A stretch of DNA of 64,000 nucleotides from Sphingomonas insulae (GTDB taxonomy: Bacteria; Pseudomonadota; Alphaproteobacteria; Sphingomonadales; Sphingomonadaceae), in assembly GCF_010450875.1 (NCBI RefSeq), contig NZ_CP048422.1:799001-863000 (forward strand), given 5' to 3'. The notes beneath the pieces were generated by a model. It did not search any database. It had not been told where the DNA came from and saw nothing but the letters and a program-made list of their open reading frames with translations. Each line of letters starts with the position of its first letter. Within the stretch, counting starts at the first letter, position 1. Positions 10,070 through 18,238 of this stretch are shown one piece after another. The translations under genes and the position numbers were made by a program.

Positions 10070-10399
10070 GCCTCGGCACGGTCGAACGGCGGGGATCACC
10101 GTCGCCACCGGTGCACGCATGGTCCCGACCTCATGACAGGGGAGGAGCGGTCGCTCCTCCACACCCTCCACACCCCGTAAAAAAAACTCCGCTGTCCTAC
10201 ACGCCGCCAGCCTGACACGCTCCCGGGCACCATGGCCAATCGCGTCGCCCAGCCAGCATCGAACCGCCCCGCAAACGCCCCCGCACCCCCCGCTTCCGAC
10301 CGCGACGTAGTGGCAACTTCGGCAACTTCCGCGGCGCTCCACCCCCCGCGACTCGCGCCGTCTTCCCACCCGCAGCGCTAGCCGATACAGCCGGCCGTG

Positions 10400-12603
10400 A
10401 TGGATCGCCCCACCCGCAGGAACGTGCTGATCGGCGGCGGCGCCGGGGTCGGCCTGATCGTCGCCTGGGCGGTGTGGCCGCGCCGCTACCAGCCCAATCT
10501 CACTGCCGCGCCCGGCGAAACCGCCTTTGGCGCATGGCTGAAGATCGGCAGCGACGGCCATGTCACCGTCGCGGTGCCGCAACTCGAACACGGGCAGGGC
10601 GTGTACACCGCGCTGGCGCAGATCGTCGCGGACGAACTCGGCGCGGACTGGCGCACCGTCGGGGTAGAGGCGGCGCCGCTCAACCCGCTCTACGCCAACC
10701 CGCTCGCGCTCGACGATCTGTTCGCGGGCACCTTCACCCGCCTGCCCGACAGCCTGCGCCAGAGCTTCGCCGAGCGCGCCGGCGTGACGGTCACCGGCGG
10801 CTCCACGTCGGTGCGGATGTTCGAGGAAGGGTGCCGTACCGCCGGCGCCGCCGCCCGCGCGCTGCTGTGCAAGGGGGCGGCGCGGCGATGGGGCGTCGCC
10901 TGGACCGATTGCGCGGTCGACGCCGGCTTCGTCGTCCATGCCGGCCAGCGCCTGCGCTTTGCCGAACTCGCCGCCGAAGCCGCCGGTGAATCGGTCCCCG
11001 ATCCGCTGCCGATCGGCGTGCAGGGCGCCGGCAAGCTCACCGGCCGGTCGCTGCCGCGCATCGACACGCCGGCCAAGGTCGATGGCTCGGCGAGCTTCGC
11101 GGGCGACATCCGCCTGCCCGACATGGTCCACGCCGCGATTCGCCAGGGGCCGATCGGCGACAGCCGGCTGGTCCATGTCGATCGCGCCGCCGCCGACCGT
11201 ATCCGCGGCGTGCTGGCGGTGGTCGAGAACCCGCGCTGGGTCGCGGCGGTCGCGACCACCTGGTGGGCGGCGAACCGCGCGCTCGATGCGCTGGCGCCGC
11301 GCTTCGCCACGCCGGGGCCGCTGGTCGACGGTGCCGCCATCGCCCGCAGCCTCGACGACGCCCTCGCCGGCACCGGCGAACGGGTCGTCGCGATCGGCGA
11401 TATCGGCACGCTGCTTGACGGCGGCGGCGTCGTCACCGCCGATTACGGCGTCGGCCTCGGCGTGCATGCGTCGCTCGAAACCACCGGCGCGGCCGCCGCC
11501 TGGCGCGACGGCCGGCTCGAACTGTGGCTGCCGACCGCCGCTCCCGCCGCCGCGCGCGCCGCCGCCGCCCGCGCGGTCGATCTCGCGGAGGGGGCGGTGA
11601 TCGTCCACCCGACGCTGGGCGGCGGCGGCTTCGGCGCGACCCTCGATCCGCTGGTCGCGGAACAGGCGGCGGTGCTGGCGATGCAGCTCAAACGCCCGGT
11701 CAACCTCGTCTGGTCGCGGGGCGAGGATGTCGCGCACGATCGCTTCCGTCCGCCCGCCAGGGCGCGGATGCGCGCGCGCCTGTCCGCCAACGGCGCCATC
11801 GCCGCCTGGGACGCGCGCATCGCCGCGCCCGCGACCGGGCATGAACTGGCGCGCCGCCTGTTCCCCGGCGCCGCCACGCTTGCTCTGGGCGATGCCGATC
11901 CCTATCCGGTCGCGGGTGCGTTGCCGCCGTATCGCATCCCGGCGCTCGCCATCCACCATCACGCCGCGGACATCGGCGTGCCGACCGGGCACCTGCGCGG
12001 CGGCGCGCACGGCTACACCGCCTTCTTCACCGAATGTTTCCTCGACGAACTCGCCCGCGTCGCGGGTACCGAGCCCTTGTCCTATCGCATCGGCATGCTC
12101 GGCGGCGACGCGCGGCTGGCCCGCTGCCTGACCACCGTCGCCGCGCTCGGCGGCTGGGGCGGCGGCGCGCCGGGTGCGGGGCAGGGCATCGCCTGCCACA
12201 GCTTTCGCGGCAGCCACATCGCGGTGCTGGCAGAGGCGGCGATGAGGGAGGGGGCCGCCCGCGCGTCGAACGGCTGGTCGCCGCGGTCGATTGCGGCCGC
12301 ACGATCAACCCCGGCCTCGCCCTGCAACAGATCGAGGGCGGGCTGCTCTTCGGCCTCGCCCAGGCGCTGGGCGCGTCGACCGGCCTCACCGCCGGCCGCA
12401 CCGACGTACGCGGGTTTGCCGGGCTGAACCTGCCGCGCCTTGCGGACACGCCCGATCTGATCGTCGAATTCGTCGCCTCGGACGAAGCGCCGGGCGGCGT
12501 CGGCGAACTCGGTGTCCCCGCGGTCGCGCCCGCCATCGCCAACGCGCTGCATTCCGCAACCGGTATGCGCCTGCGCCACCTGCCGCTAGGAGCCGGAGCA
12601 TGA
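10400..12603 (+). pseudogene. molybdopterin-dependent oxidoreductase large subunit (isoquinoline 1-oxidoreductase beta-like), frameshifted
   Basis: Xanthine dehydrogenase family molybdenum-binding subunit that would hydroxylate an N-heterocycle or oxidise an aldehyde. The N-terminus MDRPTRRNVLIGGG is a twin-arginine-type signal anchor followed by a hydrophobic stretch, so periplasmic export is likely. Family marks are VAVPQLEHGQGVYTALAQI, GRSLPRIDTPAKVDGSASFA, VHPTLGGGGFGAT and, near the end, GGVGELGVPAVAPAIANAL with the catalytic Glu. The frame is broken at 12250-12254: the stretch from AAMREG is continued only in the next frame as GRPRVERLVAAVDCGRTINP. One missing G in a G run explains it; restored length is about 734 residues. 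The stop overlaps hemH (ATGA). No [2Fe-2S] partner subunit gene is adjacent. Confidence 0.82.
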
Positions 12604-13634
12604 CGTCGCCACACCCGCCCGCCGGCCACCCGCCGATTCCACCGCGCAAGATCGGCGTGCTGCTGACCAACCTCGGCACCCCCGACGCGCCCGATGCGAA
12701 ATCGGTGAAGCGCTACCTCGGCGAATTCCTCTCCGACCGGCGCGTGGTGGAAATCCCCGCCATCGCGTGGCAGCCGATCCTGCGCGGCATCATCCTCAAC
12801 ACCCGCCCGAAAAAGTCGGCGCATGCCTATGGCCTGGTGTGGGGCGAGGACGGATCGCCGCTCGCCGCGATCACCCGCCGCCAGTCGCAGGCGTTGCAGG
12901 GGGCGTTCGGGCAGCACGTGCTGGTCGATTACGCCATGCGCTACGGCAACCCGCCGATCGCCGATCGCCTGATCGCGATGAAGGATGCCGGCTGCGAACG
13001 CATCCTGATCGCCCCGCTCTATCCGCAATATTGCGCGGCGACGACCGCGACCGCCAACGACAGGGCGTTCGCGGCGCTCGCCGGCCTGCGCTGGCAACCC
13101 GCGATCCGGACCCTGCCGCCCTATCACGACGATCCTGCCTATATCGGCGCGCTGAAGGATCAGGTCGAATCGCAGCTGGCGGCGCTGGATTTCACCCCCG
13201 ACGCGATCGTCGCAAGCTTTCACGGCATGCCGAAGCGGACGTTGGAGCTGGGCGATCCCTATCATTGCCATTGCCAGAAGACCGCGCGCCTGCTCGGCGA
13301 GGCCCTGGCGCCGGTCCTTGGCGGGCGCGAGGTGACGATCGCATTCCAGTCGCGCTTCGGCCCGGCCAAATGGCTCGGGCCCGCTACCGACGAAACGCTG
13401 GCGGCATTGCCGGGCCGGGGCGTGCGCAAGGTCGCGGTGATCGCCCCCGGCTTTTCCGCCGACTGCCTGGAAACGCTGGAGGAACTGGCGATCCGTGGGC
13501 GCGAGAGCTTCGTCGCGGCGGGCGGGACCGATTTCGCCTATCTGCCCTGCCTCAACGATGGCGCACCCGGCATGGCGATGCTGCGGACGCTGATCCGGCG
13601 CGAACTGCTCGGCTGGATCGATCAGGACATGTAA
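12600..13634 (+). CDS. hemH: ferrochelatase
   Basis: Inserts Fe2+ into protoporphyrin IX, the last step of protoheme synthesis. The 344-residue length is normal. IGVLLTNLGTPDAPDAKSVK is the conserved N-terminal block, followed by LSDRRVVEIP and ILIAPLYPQY. The active-site histidine lies in VASFHGMPKR, and FQSRFGPAKWLGPATDETL is the C-terminal signature ending in conserved acidic residues; the CHCQKTARLL segment follows the usual helix. The ATG at 12600 overlaps the stop of the molybdopterin oxidoreductase; open frame upstream of it is shadow. The coupling is unexplained functionally. Confidence 0.96.
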   Translation: MTSPHPPAGHPPIPPRKIGVLLTNLGTPDAPDAKSVKRYLGEFLSDRRVVEIPAIAWQPILRGIILNTRPKKSAHAYGLVWGEDGSPLAAITRRQSQALQGAFGQHVLVDYAMRYGNPPIADRLIAMKDAGCERILIAPLYPQYCAATTATANDRAFAALAGLRWQPAIRTLPPYHDDPAYIGALKDQVESQLAALDFTPDAIVASFHGMPKRTLELGDPYHCHCQKTARLLGEALAPVLGGREVTIAFQSRFGPAKWLGPATDETLAALPGRGVRKVAVIAPGFSADCLETLEELAIRGRESFVAAGGTDFAYLPCLNDGAPGMAMLRTLIRRELLGWIDQDM

Positions 13635-13707
13635 AATTACGCTACGGCCATTGCCAGTTCCGGGGCGCCTGCCCTAGCTTCGCTGCAATCAGAACGGGAG
13701 AGAATTG

Positions 13708-14430
13708 ATGGCCAGAGTTGCGATCGTCACGGGCGGCACGCGCGGGATCGGCGAGGCGATCAGTCTTGCCCTCAAGGATGCCGGCATCACCGTGGCCGCC
13801 AATTATGCCGGCAACGACGAACGGGCCCGCGAATTCACCGACCGCACCGGCATCGCCGCCTACAAATGGGACGTGTCCGATTTCGACGCCTGCCAGGACG
13901 GCTGTGCGAAGGTCGCCGCCGACCTCGGCGAGGTGGACATCGTCGTCAACAATGCCGGCATCACCCGCGACGGCACCATCCTCAAGCTGACCCACCAGCA
14001 GTGGAAGGAAGTGATCGACACCAACCTTGGCGGTTGCTTCAACATGGCCAAGGCGGTGTTCCCCGGCATGCGGACCCGCAAATGGGGACGCATCGTCAAC
14101 ATCGGCTCGATCAACGGGCAGGCCGGGCAATATGGCCAGGTGAATTATGCCGCGGCGAAATCGGGTATCCACGGCTTCACCAAAGCTCTGGCGCAGGAAG
14201 GCGCGCGGGCCGGCGTCACCGTCAACGCGATCGCGCCGGGCTATATCGACACGGACATGGTCGCCGCGGTCCCCGCCGACGTGCTCGAAAAGATCGTCGC
14301 CAAAATCCCGGTCGGCCGCCTCGGCCAGGCCAGCGAGATCGCCCGCGGCGTCGCCTTCCTGTGTTCGGAAGAGGGCGGCTTCGTCACCGGCTCGACGCTC
14401 AGCATCAACGGCGGGCAGCATATGTACTGA
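13708..14430 (+). CDS. phbB: acetoacetyl-CoA reductase (PhbB/PhaB)
   Basis: Short-chain dehydrogenase of 240 residues that reduces acetoacetyl-CoA to (R)-3-hydroxybutyryl-CoA for polyhydroxyalkanoate synthesis. It has the NADPH motif TGGTRGIGEA, NNAG, the catalytic Ser/Tyr/Lys set with YAAAK, and the PhaB-specific NGQAGQYGQVNYAAAKSG block plus NAIAPGYIDTDMV. The start is ATG 13708 behind GGGAGAG, not the adjacent TTG. No phaA or phaC is next to it, so polymer synthesis would depend on genes elsewhere. Confidence 0.92.
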   Translation: MARVAIVTGGTRGIGEAISLALKDAGITVAANYAGNDERAREFTDRTGIAAYKWDVSDFDACQDGCAKVAADLGEVDIVVNNAGITRDGTILKLTHQQWKEVIDTNLGGCFNMAKAVFPGMRTRKWGRIVNIGSINGQAGQYGQVNYAAAKSGIHGFTKALAQEGARAGVTVNAIAPGYIDTDMVAAVPADVLEKIVAKIPVGRLGQASEIARGVAFLCSEEGGFVTGSTLSINGGQHMY

Positions 14431-14484
14431 CCGGCGCCTCGCGCCAGAACCGGCGCGGCGCTCTTACAAGTTATTGATCTTATG

Positions 14485-14520
14485 ACAAAAGGGGGCCGAC
14501 CCTTTCGAGCCGGCCCCCTC
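14485..14520 (-). terminator. Rho-independent terminator of the glycine-zipper gene
   Basis: On the minus strand GGGGGCCG pairs with CGGCCCCC (14491-14498 with 14511-14518) around a 12-base loop, followed directly by TTTTGT. In the plus direction there is no T run, so it mainly serves the minus-strand gene. Confidence 0.85.
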
Positions 14521-14557
14521 CGCCCTCAAACGCTACACGAGGGACACGCACTGCCGC

Positions 14558-14929
14558 TTAGCGGCAGTATCCGGGACGGTCCGACCGTTCGAGCGCGCGA
14601 CCGGCCAGGCCACCGGCGACGGCGCCGCCCAGCGTGCCGAGCGAACGGTCGCCGCGGGTATCGATCGTCCGGCCGAGCAGACCACCGGCGATCGCGCCGA
14701 CGATCGTGCCGGTGCTGCCGTTGTTGCAGCGACGGCCGCCACGGTCCCGGTAATAGCCGCGATCGCCACGATAGATGCGCTCGCCGCGGTAACCGCGATC
14801 GTCGCGATAGCCGCGGTCATACCCGCGGTCGCCGTAGTAACCGCGCTGCGCAACGGCAGGGGTGACGGGGACCAGCGCGGTGGCGGTCATCGCAAGGGCT
14901 GCACCGGCAAGGCTCAGGGTCTTCAGCAT
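14558..14929 (-). CDS. exported glycine-zipper protein with RGY repeats
   Basis: A 123-residue protein with a Sec signal peptide (MLKTLSLAGAALAMTATALV, probable cleavage after AVA), a tyrosine/arginine-rich stretch of about 45 residues with repeated DRGY/YRGD units, and a C-terminal glycine-zipper 2TM segment (GTIVGAIAGGLLGRTI ... GGAVAGGLAGRALER), the type found in small 17-kDa-antigen-like surface proteins. There is no lipobox cysteine. The start is ATG 14929 behind GGGAGAAG; the open frame upstream is not coding. It probably sits in the periplasm or outer membrane; function unknown. A strong terminator follows. Confidence 0.85.
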   Translation of the reverse strand: MLKTLSLAGAALAMTATALVPVTPAVAQRGYYGDRGYDRGYRDDRGYRGERIYRGDRGYYRDRGGRRCNNGSTGTIVGAIAGGLLGRTIDTRGDRSLGTLGGAVAGGLAGRALERSDRPGYCR

Positions 14930-15092
14930 GGGTCTTCTCCCGTAAAATCTGTCCACTCGGCGGCGGCCCGGTGGAGGACCTTCCCGTCGTCGATGCACAT
15001 CATTTGCCCGATTCGCATTGAGCCGAGCCTGAATGCCGTCGTTATCCATTGTTCAGGCTATCGCTGTCCGACCGGCTCCTTATGGGGGCGGG

Positions 15093-16103
15093 ATGCGTAT
15101 CCTGTTCGTGATCCTGGCGGTGCTGCTGATCGTCCCCGGCTGGACCGGCGAACAGCGCCTGGCCCTGCTCGGCGACAAACCGCAGCTGATTGCGACCCGC
15201 GTCGCCCTTGACCCCGCCGATTCGCGCCGCGTCCGACTGGGTGCGCTGACCTATCTCGGCGGCGTGCAGTTGCGCAGTATCGATCCGGCGTTCGGCGGCT
15301 ATTCCGCCTTGGGCGTCGTCAAGCAGGCCGACGGCAATCGTTTCACAATGCTGAGCGATGGCGGCAACGTCGTCGCCTTCACGATGGGCGACGACTGGAG
15401 ACCGCGCCGTCTCCGCTTTCTCAACCTGCCCGCCGGGCCCGGCATCGGTTGGGAAAAGCGTGATCGCGATACCGAATCGATGGTCGTTGATGCGGCGACC
15501 GGGCGAATCTGGGTGGGCTTCGAACGCTATAATGCGGTCTGGCGCTACGCCCCCGGCTTTGCCAGGGCGGAGGCGCAGCGGGTGCCGGCAGCGATGGCGT
15601 CCTGGCCCGTCAACGGCGGCCCCGAATCGATGGCCGTGCTCCCCGATGGCCGCTTCGTGGTGATCGGGGAGGAACGGCACGTCCCACGGCAACGCTGGCG
15701 CGGATTGGAATCGGATCGCTTGCAAAGCCGCGATGCGCTGATCTTTCCAGGCGACCCGATCGACACCGCACCGGCCCGTTTCGCCTATCTGCCGGCGGGG
15801 CGCTACGATCCTGCCGATGCTGCGGCGCTGCCCAACGGCGATCTGCTGGTGCTCGATCGCGCCTTCCGACTACCCTATCGGTTCAGCAACCGGCTGTCGC
15901 TGGTGCCGGCCGCGGCGATCCAATCCGGACATGCCGCGCGCGGTTCGCTGCTGGCGACACTCGATGCCCCGCTCATCCACGACAATTTCGAAGGGCTGGC
16001 GACCACGCAGGAAGGCGGGGCGACGATCATATGGATGGTGTCGGATGACAACCAGTCGGTGCTGCAACGCACCCTATTGCTGAAATTCTGCCTCGATCGA
16101 TAG
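15093..16103 (+). CDS. esterase-like activity of phytase family protein
   Basis: A 336-residue exported beta-propeller-type protein of the PF13449 family. It begins with a hydrophobic segment (MRILFVILAVLLIVPGWT) acting as signal peptide or anchor. Conserved family pieces include GYSALGV, FTMLSDGGNVVAF, DTESMVVDAATGRIWVGFE, GGPESMAVLPDGRFVVIGE, DAAALPNGDLLVLDR and DNFEGLATTQEGG. The start ATG 15093 follows GGGGGCGG. Substrates of this family are poorly known; the name comes from domain annotation, and phytase activity should not be assumed. It converges on rpmB across a shared terminator. Confidence 0.88.
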   Translation: MRILFVILAVLLIVPGWTGEQRLALLGDKPQLIATRVALDPADSRRVRLGALTYLGGVQLRSIDPAFGGYSALGVVKQADGNRFTMLSDGGNVVAFTMGDDWRPRRLRFLNLPAGPGIGWEKRDRDTESMVVDAATGRIWVGFERYNAVWRYAPGFARAEAQRVPAAMASWPVNGGPESMAVLPDGRFVVIGEERHVPRQRWRGLESDRLQSRDALIFPGDPIDTAPARFAYLPAGRYDPADAAALPNGDLLVLDRAFRLPYRFSNRLSLVPAAAIQSGHAARGSLLATLDAPLIHDNFEGLATTQEGGATIIWMVSDDNQSVLQRTLLLKFCLDR

Positions 16104-16113
16104 CCGACACACC

Positions 16114-16147
16114 AAAAGCCCGCCGCTTGCGAGAGCGGCGGGCTTTT
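16114..16147. terminator. bidirectional Rho-independent terminator
   Basis: AAAAGCCCGCCGCT pairs perfectly with AGCGGCGGGCTTTT around a six-base loop, giving an A/T run on both sides. It lies between the convergent esterase-like gene and rpmB and can stop both. Confidence 0.93.
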
Positions 16148-16198
16148 GAACCATCGTGCCAGTCGAACGCGGCGCCGATGGCGACCGCGTCGGACGGA

Positions 16199-16498
16199 TC
16201 AGGCGGCTTCGGCGGTCGTCGACAGCTTCTTGGCGATCTCGCGCTTCAGACGGCGGCAACGCAGCGACAGCTTGTCTTCGCTCGTCTTCACCAGCCAGTT
16301 GTCGAGTCCGCCGTTATGCTCGACCGAACGCAGGCCGTGCGTCGACACGCGCAGGCGGACGCTCTTCTCGAGCGATTCGGACATCAACGTGACGTTCTGC
16401 AGGTTCGGCAGGAACGTACGCTTGGTCTTGTTGTTGGCGTGGGAAACGTTGTTTCCAACCTGCCGGCCCTTGCCGGTCAGCTCGCAGATGCGCGACAT
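16199..16498 (-). CDS. rpmB: 50S ribosomal protein L28
   Basis: A 99-residue large-subunit ribosomal protein. The start [20 protein letters not shown] is the L28 signature, followed by [13 protein letters not shown] and the basic [20 protein letters not shown] region. The C-terminus is extended in the alphaproteobacterial manner ([15 protein letters not shown]). It is transcribed alone toward the terminator at 16114 and divergently from the small membrane protein gene at 16666. Confidence 0.97.
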   Translation of the reverse strand: MSRICELTGKGRQVGNNVSHANNKTKRTFLPNLQNVTLMSESLEKSVRLRVSTHGLRSVEHNGGLDNWLVKTSEDKLSLRCRRLKREIAKKLSTTAEAA

Positions 16499-16665
16499 GG
16501 TTTTTGATCCTGAATTCGGTTGCCCGGAAAGTCGGCGCCACTAGCGGCTCCGCGTCGTTGCGTCAACCGTACCGCGCATGGAAGGCCGCCGCGGCGCCAT
16601 GCAACGGACTCGGGGCCGCGGCGTTGTTACGCCATCGTAAAGGTTACAGACAAGGGGATGTTGGG

Positions 16666-16875
16666 ATGCGCACGTTGCTCGCACTTATCGGGGTCATCGC
16701 GCTCGTCGTGGTCGCGCTAATGTACTTCGGCCTCATCAATGTCGATCAGACCCGTTCCGCGGTGGTGCAGGCGCCACAGTTCAAGGCCGACGTCGCGCGG
16801 GTGAGCGTCGGCACCGAGCAGAAGACGGTGTCCGTCCCTACCGTGAACGTCGAAAAGCCCGGCAACGCGCAATAG
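16666..16875 (+). CDS. small single-pass membrane protein, unknown function
   Basis: A 69-residue protein with one N-terminal membrane segment (LLALIGVIALVVVALMYFGL), then a soluble tail rich in Val/Thr/Gln (PQFKADVARVSVGTEQKTVS). No family is recognised with certainty; the tail would face the periplasm if the helix is an uncleaved signal anchor. The start ATG 16666 lies behind a weak GGGGATGTTGGG purine stretch; the in-frame region from 16504 overlaps the rpmB promoter and is not coding. It sits 39 bases before tadA, so co-transcription is possible. Confidence 0.7.
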   Translation: MRTLLALIGVIALVVVALMYFGLINVDQTRSAVVQAPQFKADVARVSVGTEQKTVSVPTVNVEKPGNAQ

Positions 16876-16914
16876 GCTTTACCCGCTCTCACGCGATGGG
16901 CAGGAGCGGGCGCG

Positions 16915-17367
16915 ATGTTTCCCCTGCCCATCCCGATGCGCCGCGCGCTCGATATCGCGGCAGCGGCGGCGCGAAGCGGCGAAGTGCCGGTCGGCGCCGT
17001 CATCGTGCATGCCGGAACGATCGTCGCGGCGGCGGCGAACGCGCCCCGCGCGCTCTGCGATCCGACCGCGCATGCCGAGATGTGCGTGATTCGCGAGGCG
17101 GCAGCTGCGCTTGGCCGCGACCGGCTGGACGATTGTTCCTTGTGGGTGACGCTGGAGCCATGCGCGATGTGCGCGGGCGCCATCGCTCATGCCCGCATCC
17201 CTAGGCTGTATTTCGGCGCGAGCGATCCCAAGGGGGGGGCGGTCGATCACGGCCCCCGGCTGTTCGGGCATCCCACGATACATCATCGACCCGAGGTCTA
17301 TGGCGGCATCGGCGAGGCGGAGGCCGCTGCGCTGCTCCGCGATTTCTTCCGCGAACGCAGGGCCTGA
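16915..17367 (+). CDS. tadA: tRNA-adenosine deaminase / nucleoside deaminase
   Basis: A 150-residue zinc-dependent deaminase that converts the wobble adenosine A34 of tRNA-Arg(ACG) to inosine in well-studied members. The zinc site is complete: H53-A-E55 in PTAHAEM supplies the ligand and the catalytic Glu, and C83/C86 come from LEPCAMCAGA. ARIPRLYFGASDPKGGAVDH is the TadA-like downstream block. The gene ends in a convergent inverted repeat shared with the OmpA-family gene. Confidence 0.93.
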   Translation: MFPLPIPMRRALDIAAAAARSGEVPVGAVIVHAGTIVAAAANAPRALCDPTAHAEMCVIREAAAALGRDRLDDCSLWVTLEPCAMCAGAIAHARIPRLYFGASDPKGGAVDHGPRLFGHPTIHHRPEVYGGIGEAEAAALLRDFFRERRA

Positions 17368-17409
17368 ACCCTCCCGCGCGAACCACGATGTCTTGGGCGC
17401 GGGAGGGTT
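17367..17409. terminator. terminator-like inverted repeat between convergent genes
   Basis: AACCCTCCCGCGC (17367-17379) pairs perfectly with GCGCGGGAGGGTT (17397-17409), a 13-bp stem with a 17-base loop, starting inside the tadA stop codon and ending 7 bases before the OmpA-family stop. There is no clear T run, so its strength as an intrinsic terminator is uncertain. Confidence 0.7.
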
Positions 17410-17416
17410 CGAAGGT

Positions 17417-18085
17417 TCAACGCAGGTCGTTCTGCGAGATCGGGACGATCTTCACCTCGACGCGGCGATTCGCTGCACGACCCGCGTCGGTGTCGTTCGA
17501 GGCGATCGGCTGCGATTCGCCGAAGCCGCGCGTGCCGATGCGCGCCGGCTGCACGCCGCGGCTGGCGAGATAGTCCGCGACGGACGTCGCCCGACGTTCG
17601 GACAGCGTCTGGTTGTACGCATCCGACCCGGTCGAATCGGTATGGCCGTACACGTCGATATAGGTCTGGTTATATTGCGCCAGCGTATCCGCGACCTGAT
17701 CCAGCGTCCGCTTGAACTGCGGTTGCACGTCGGCGCTGTCGTAGGCGAAGGTGATTCCCGACGGGATGTTGAGCACCAGATTGTCGCCCTCGCGCGTCAC
17801 CTGCACGTCGGTACCGGCGGTACGGGCACGCAGGTCGCGCTCCTGCTTGTCCATGTACGCGCCGATCCCCGCACCGGCGAGGCCGCCGATGCCGGCGCCC
17901 AGGATCTTCTCGGTACGGTCGCGCCGCCCGCCGACCAGATCGCCGAGCAGATAGCCGCCGAGCGCCCCGCCGATGCCGCCGATCGCGGTCTTCGAAATGC
18001 GGCGTTCGCCCGTCTCGGGATCCGTCGTGCAGGCGCTGGTGGTGACCAGTGCCGCGAGGGCGGCGGCGAGGAATCTGGATTTCAT
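17417..18085 (-). CDS. OmpA-family lipoprotein with glycine zipper (YiaD-like)
   Basis: A 222-residue outer-membrane-associated protein. It has a lipoprotein signal ending LVTTSAC (lipid-modified Cys about residue 19), a glycine-zipper pair (GGIGGALGGYLLGDLVGG and GAGIGGLAGAGIGAYMD), then a peptidoglycan-binding OmpA C-domain with VYGHTDSTGSDAYNQTLSERR and RGFGESQPIASNDTDAGRA ending NRRVEVKI. It should tether the outer membrane to the cell wall. The start ATG 18085 follows AAAGGGATGTC; the much longer open frame beyond it runs antisense through the CNNM-type gene and is a shadow. Confidence 0.92.
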   Translation of the reverse strand: MKSRFLAAALAALVTTSACTTDPETGERRISKTAIGGIGGALGGYLLGDLVGGRRDRTEKILGAGIGGLAGAGIGAYMDKQERDLRARTAGTDVQVTREGDNLVLNIPSGITFAYDSADVQPQFKRTLDQVADTLAQYNQTYIDVYGHTDSTGSDAYNQTLSERRATSVADYLASRGVQPARIGTRGFGESQPIASNDTDAGRAANRRVEVKIVPISQNDLR

Positions 18086-18238
18086 GACATCCCTTTCATA
18101 ATCGTCGTCGTGGGTTAACTCAGGTCCAAAGCGGCTTGTTCCGCCTGCGATCTGAACCGATCGTGACCCGCGATCGCGCTCCGGCTCAATACAGGCAGTT
18201 GTCGTCGCGTCACTTGTGCGGCAAAGACGTGCTCGCCG

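Larger units (their letters stand above)
9826..10396. other. gene-free spacer with tandem, purine-rich and REP repeats
   Basis: From left to right: a purine-rich GAGGCGCGGAGGCGCGGAG tract near 9899, a 16-bp tandem repeat (9984-10026), a REP unit (10041-10069), then C-rich sequence with the direct repeat GGCAACTTCGGCAACTTC near 10313. A 49-codon open frame at 10232-10381 is low-complexity Ala/Pro/Ser and is not called. The last about 15 bases lead into the molybdopterin oxidoreductase. Confidence 0.7.

Noticed and set aside
10232..10381. A 49-codon ORF MANRVAQPASNRPANAPAPP
   Set aside because: Low-complexity Ala/Pro/Ser, no ribosome-binding site, lies in a repeat-rich spacer; composition alone can explain it.
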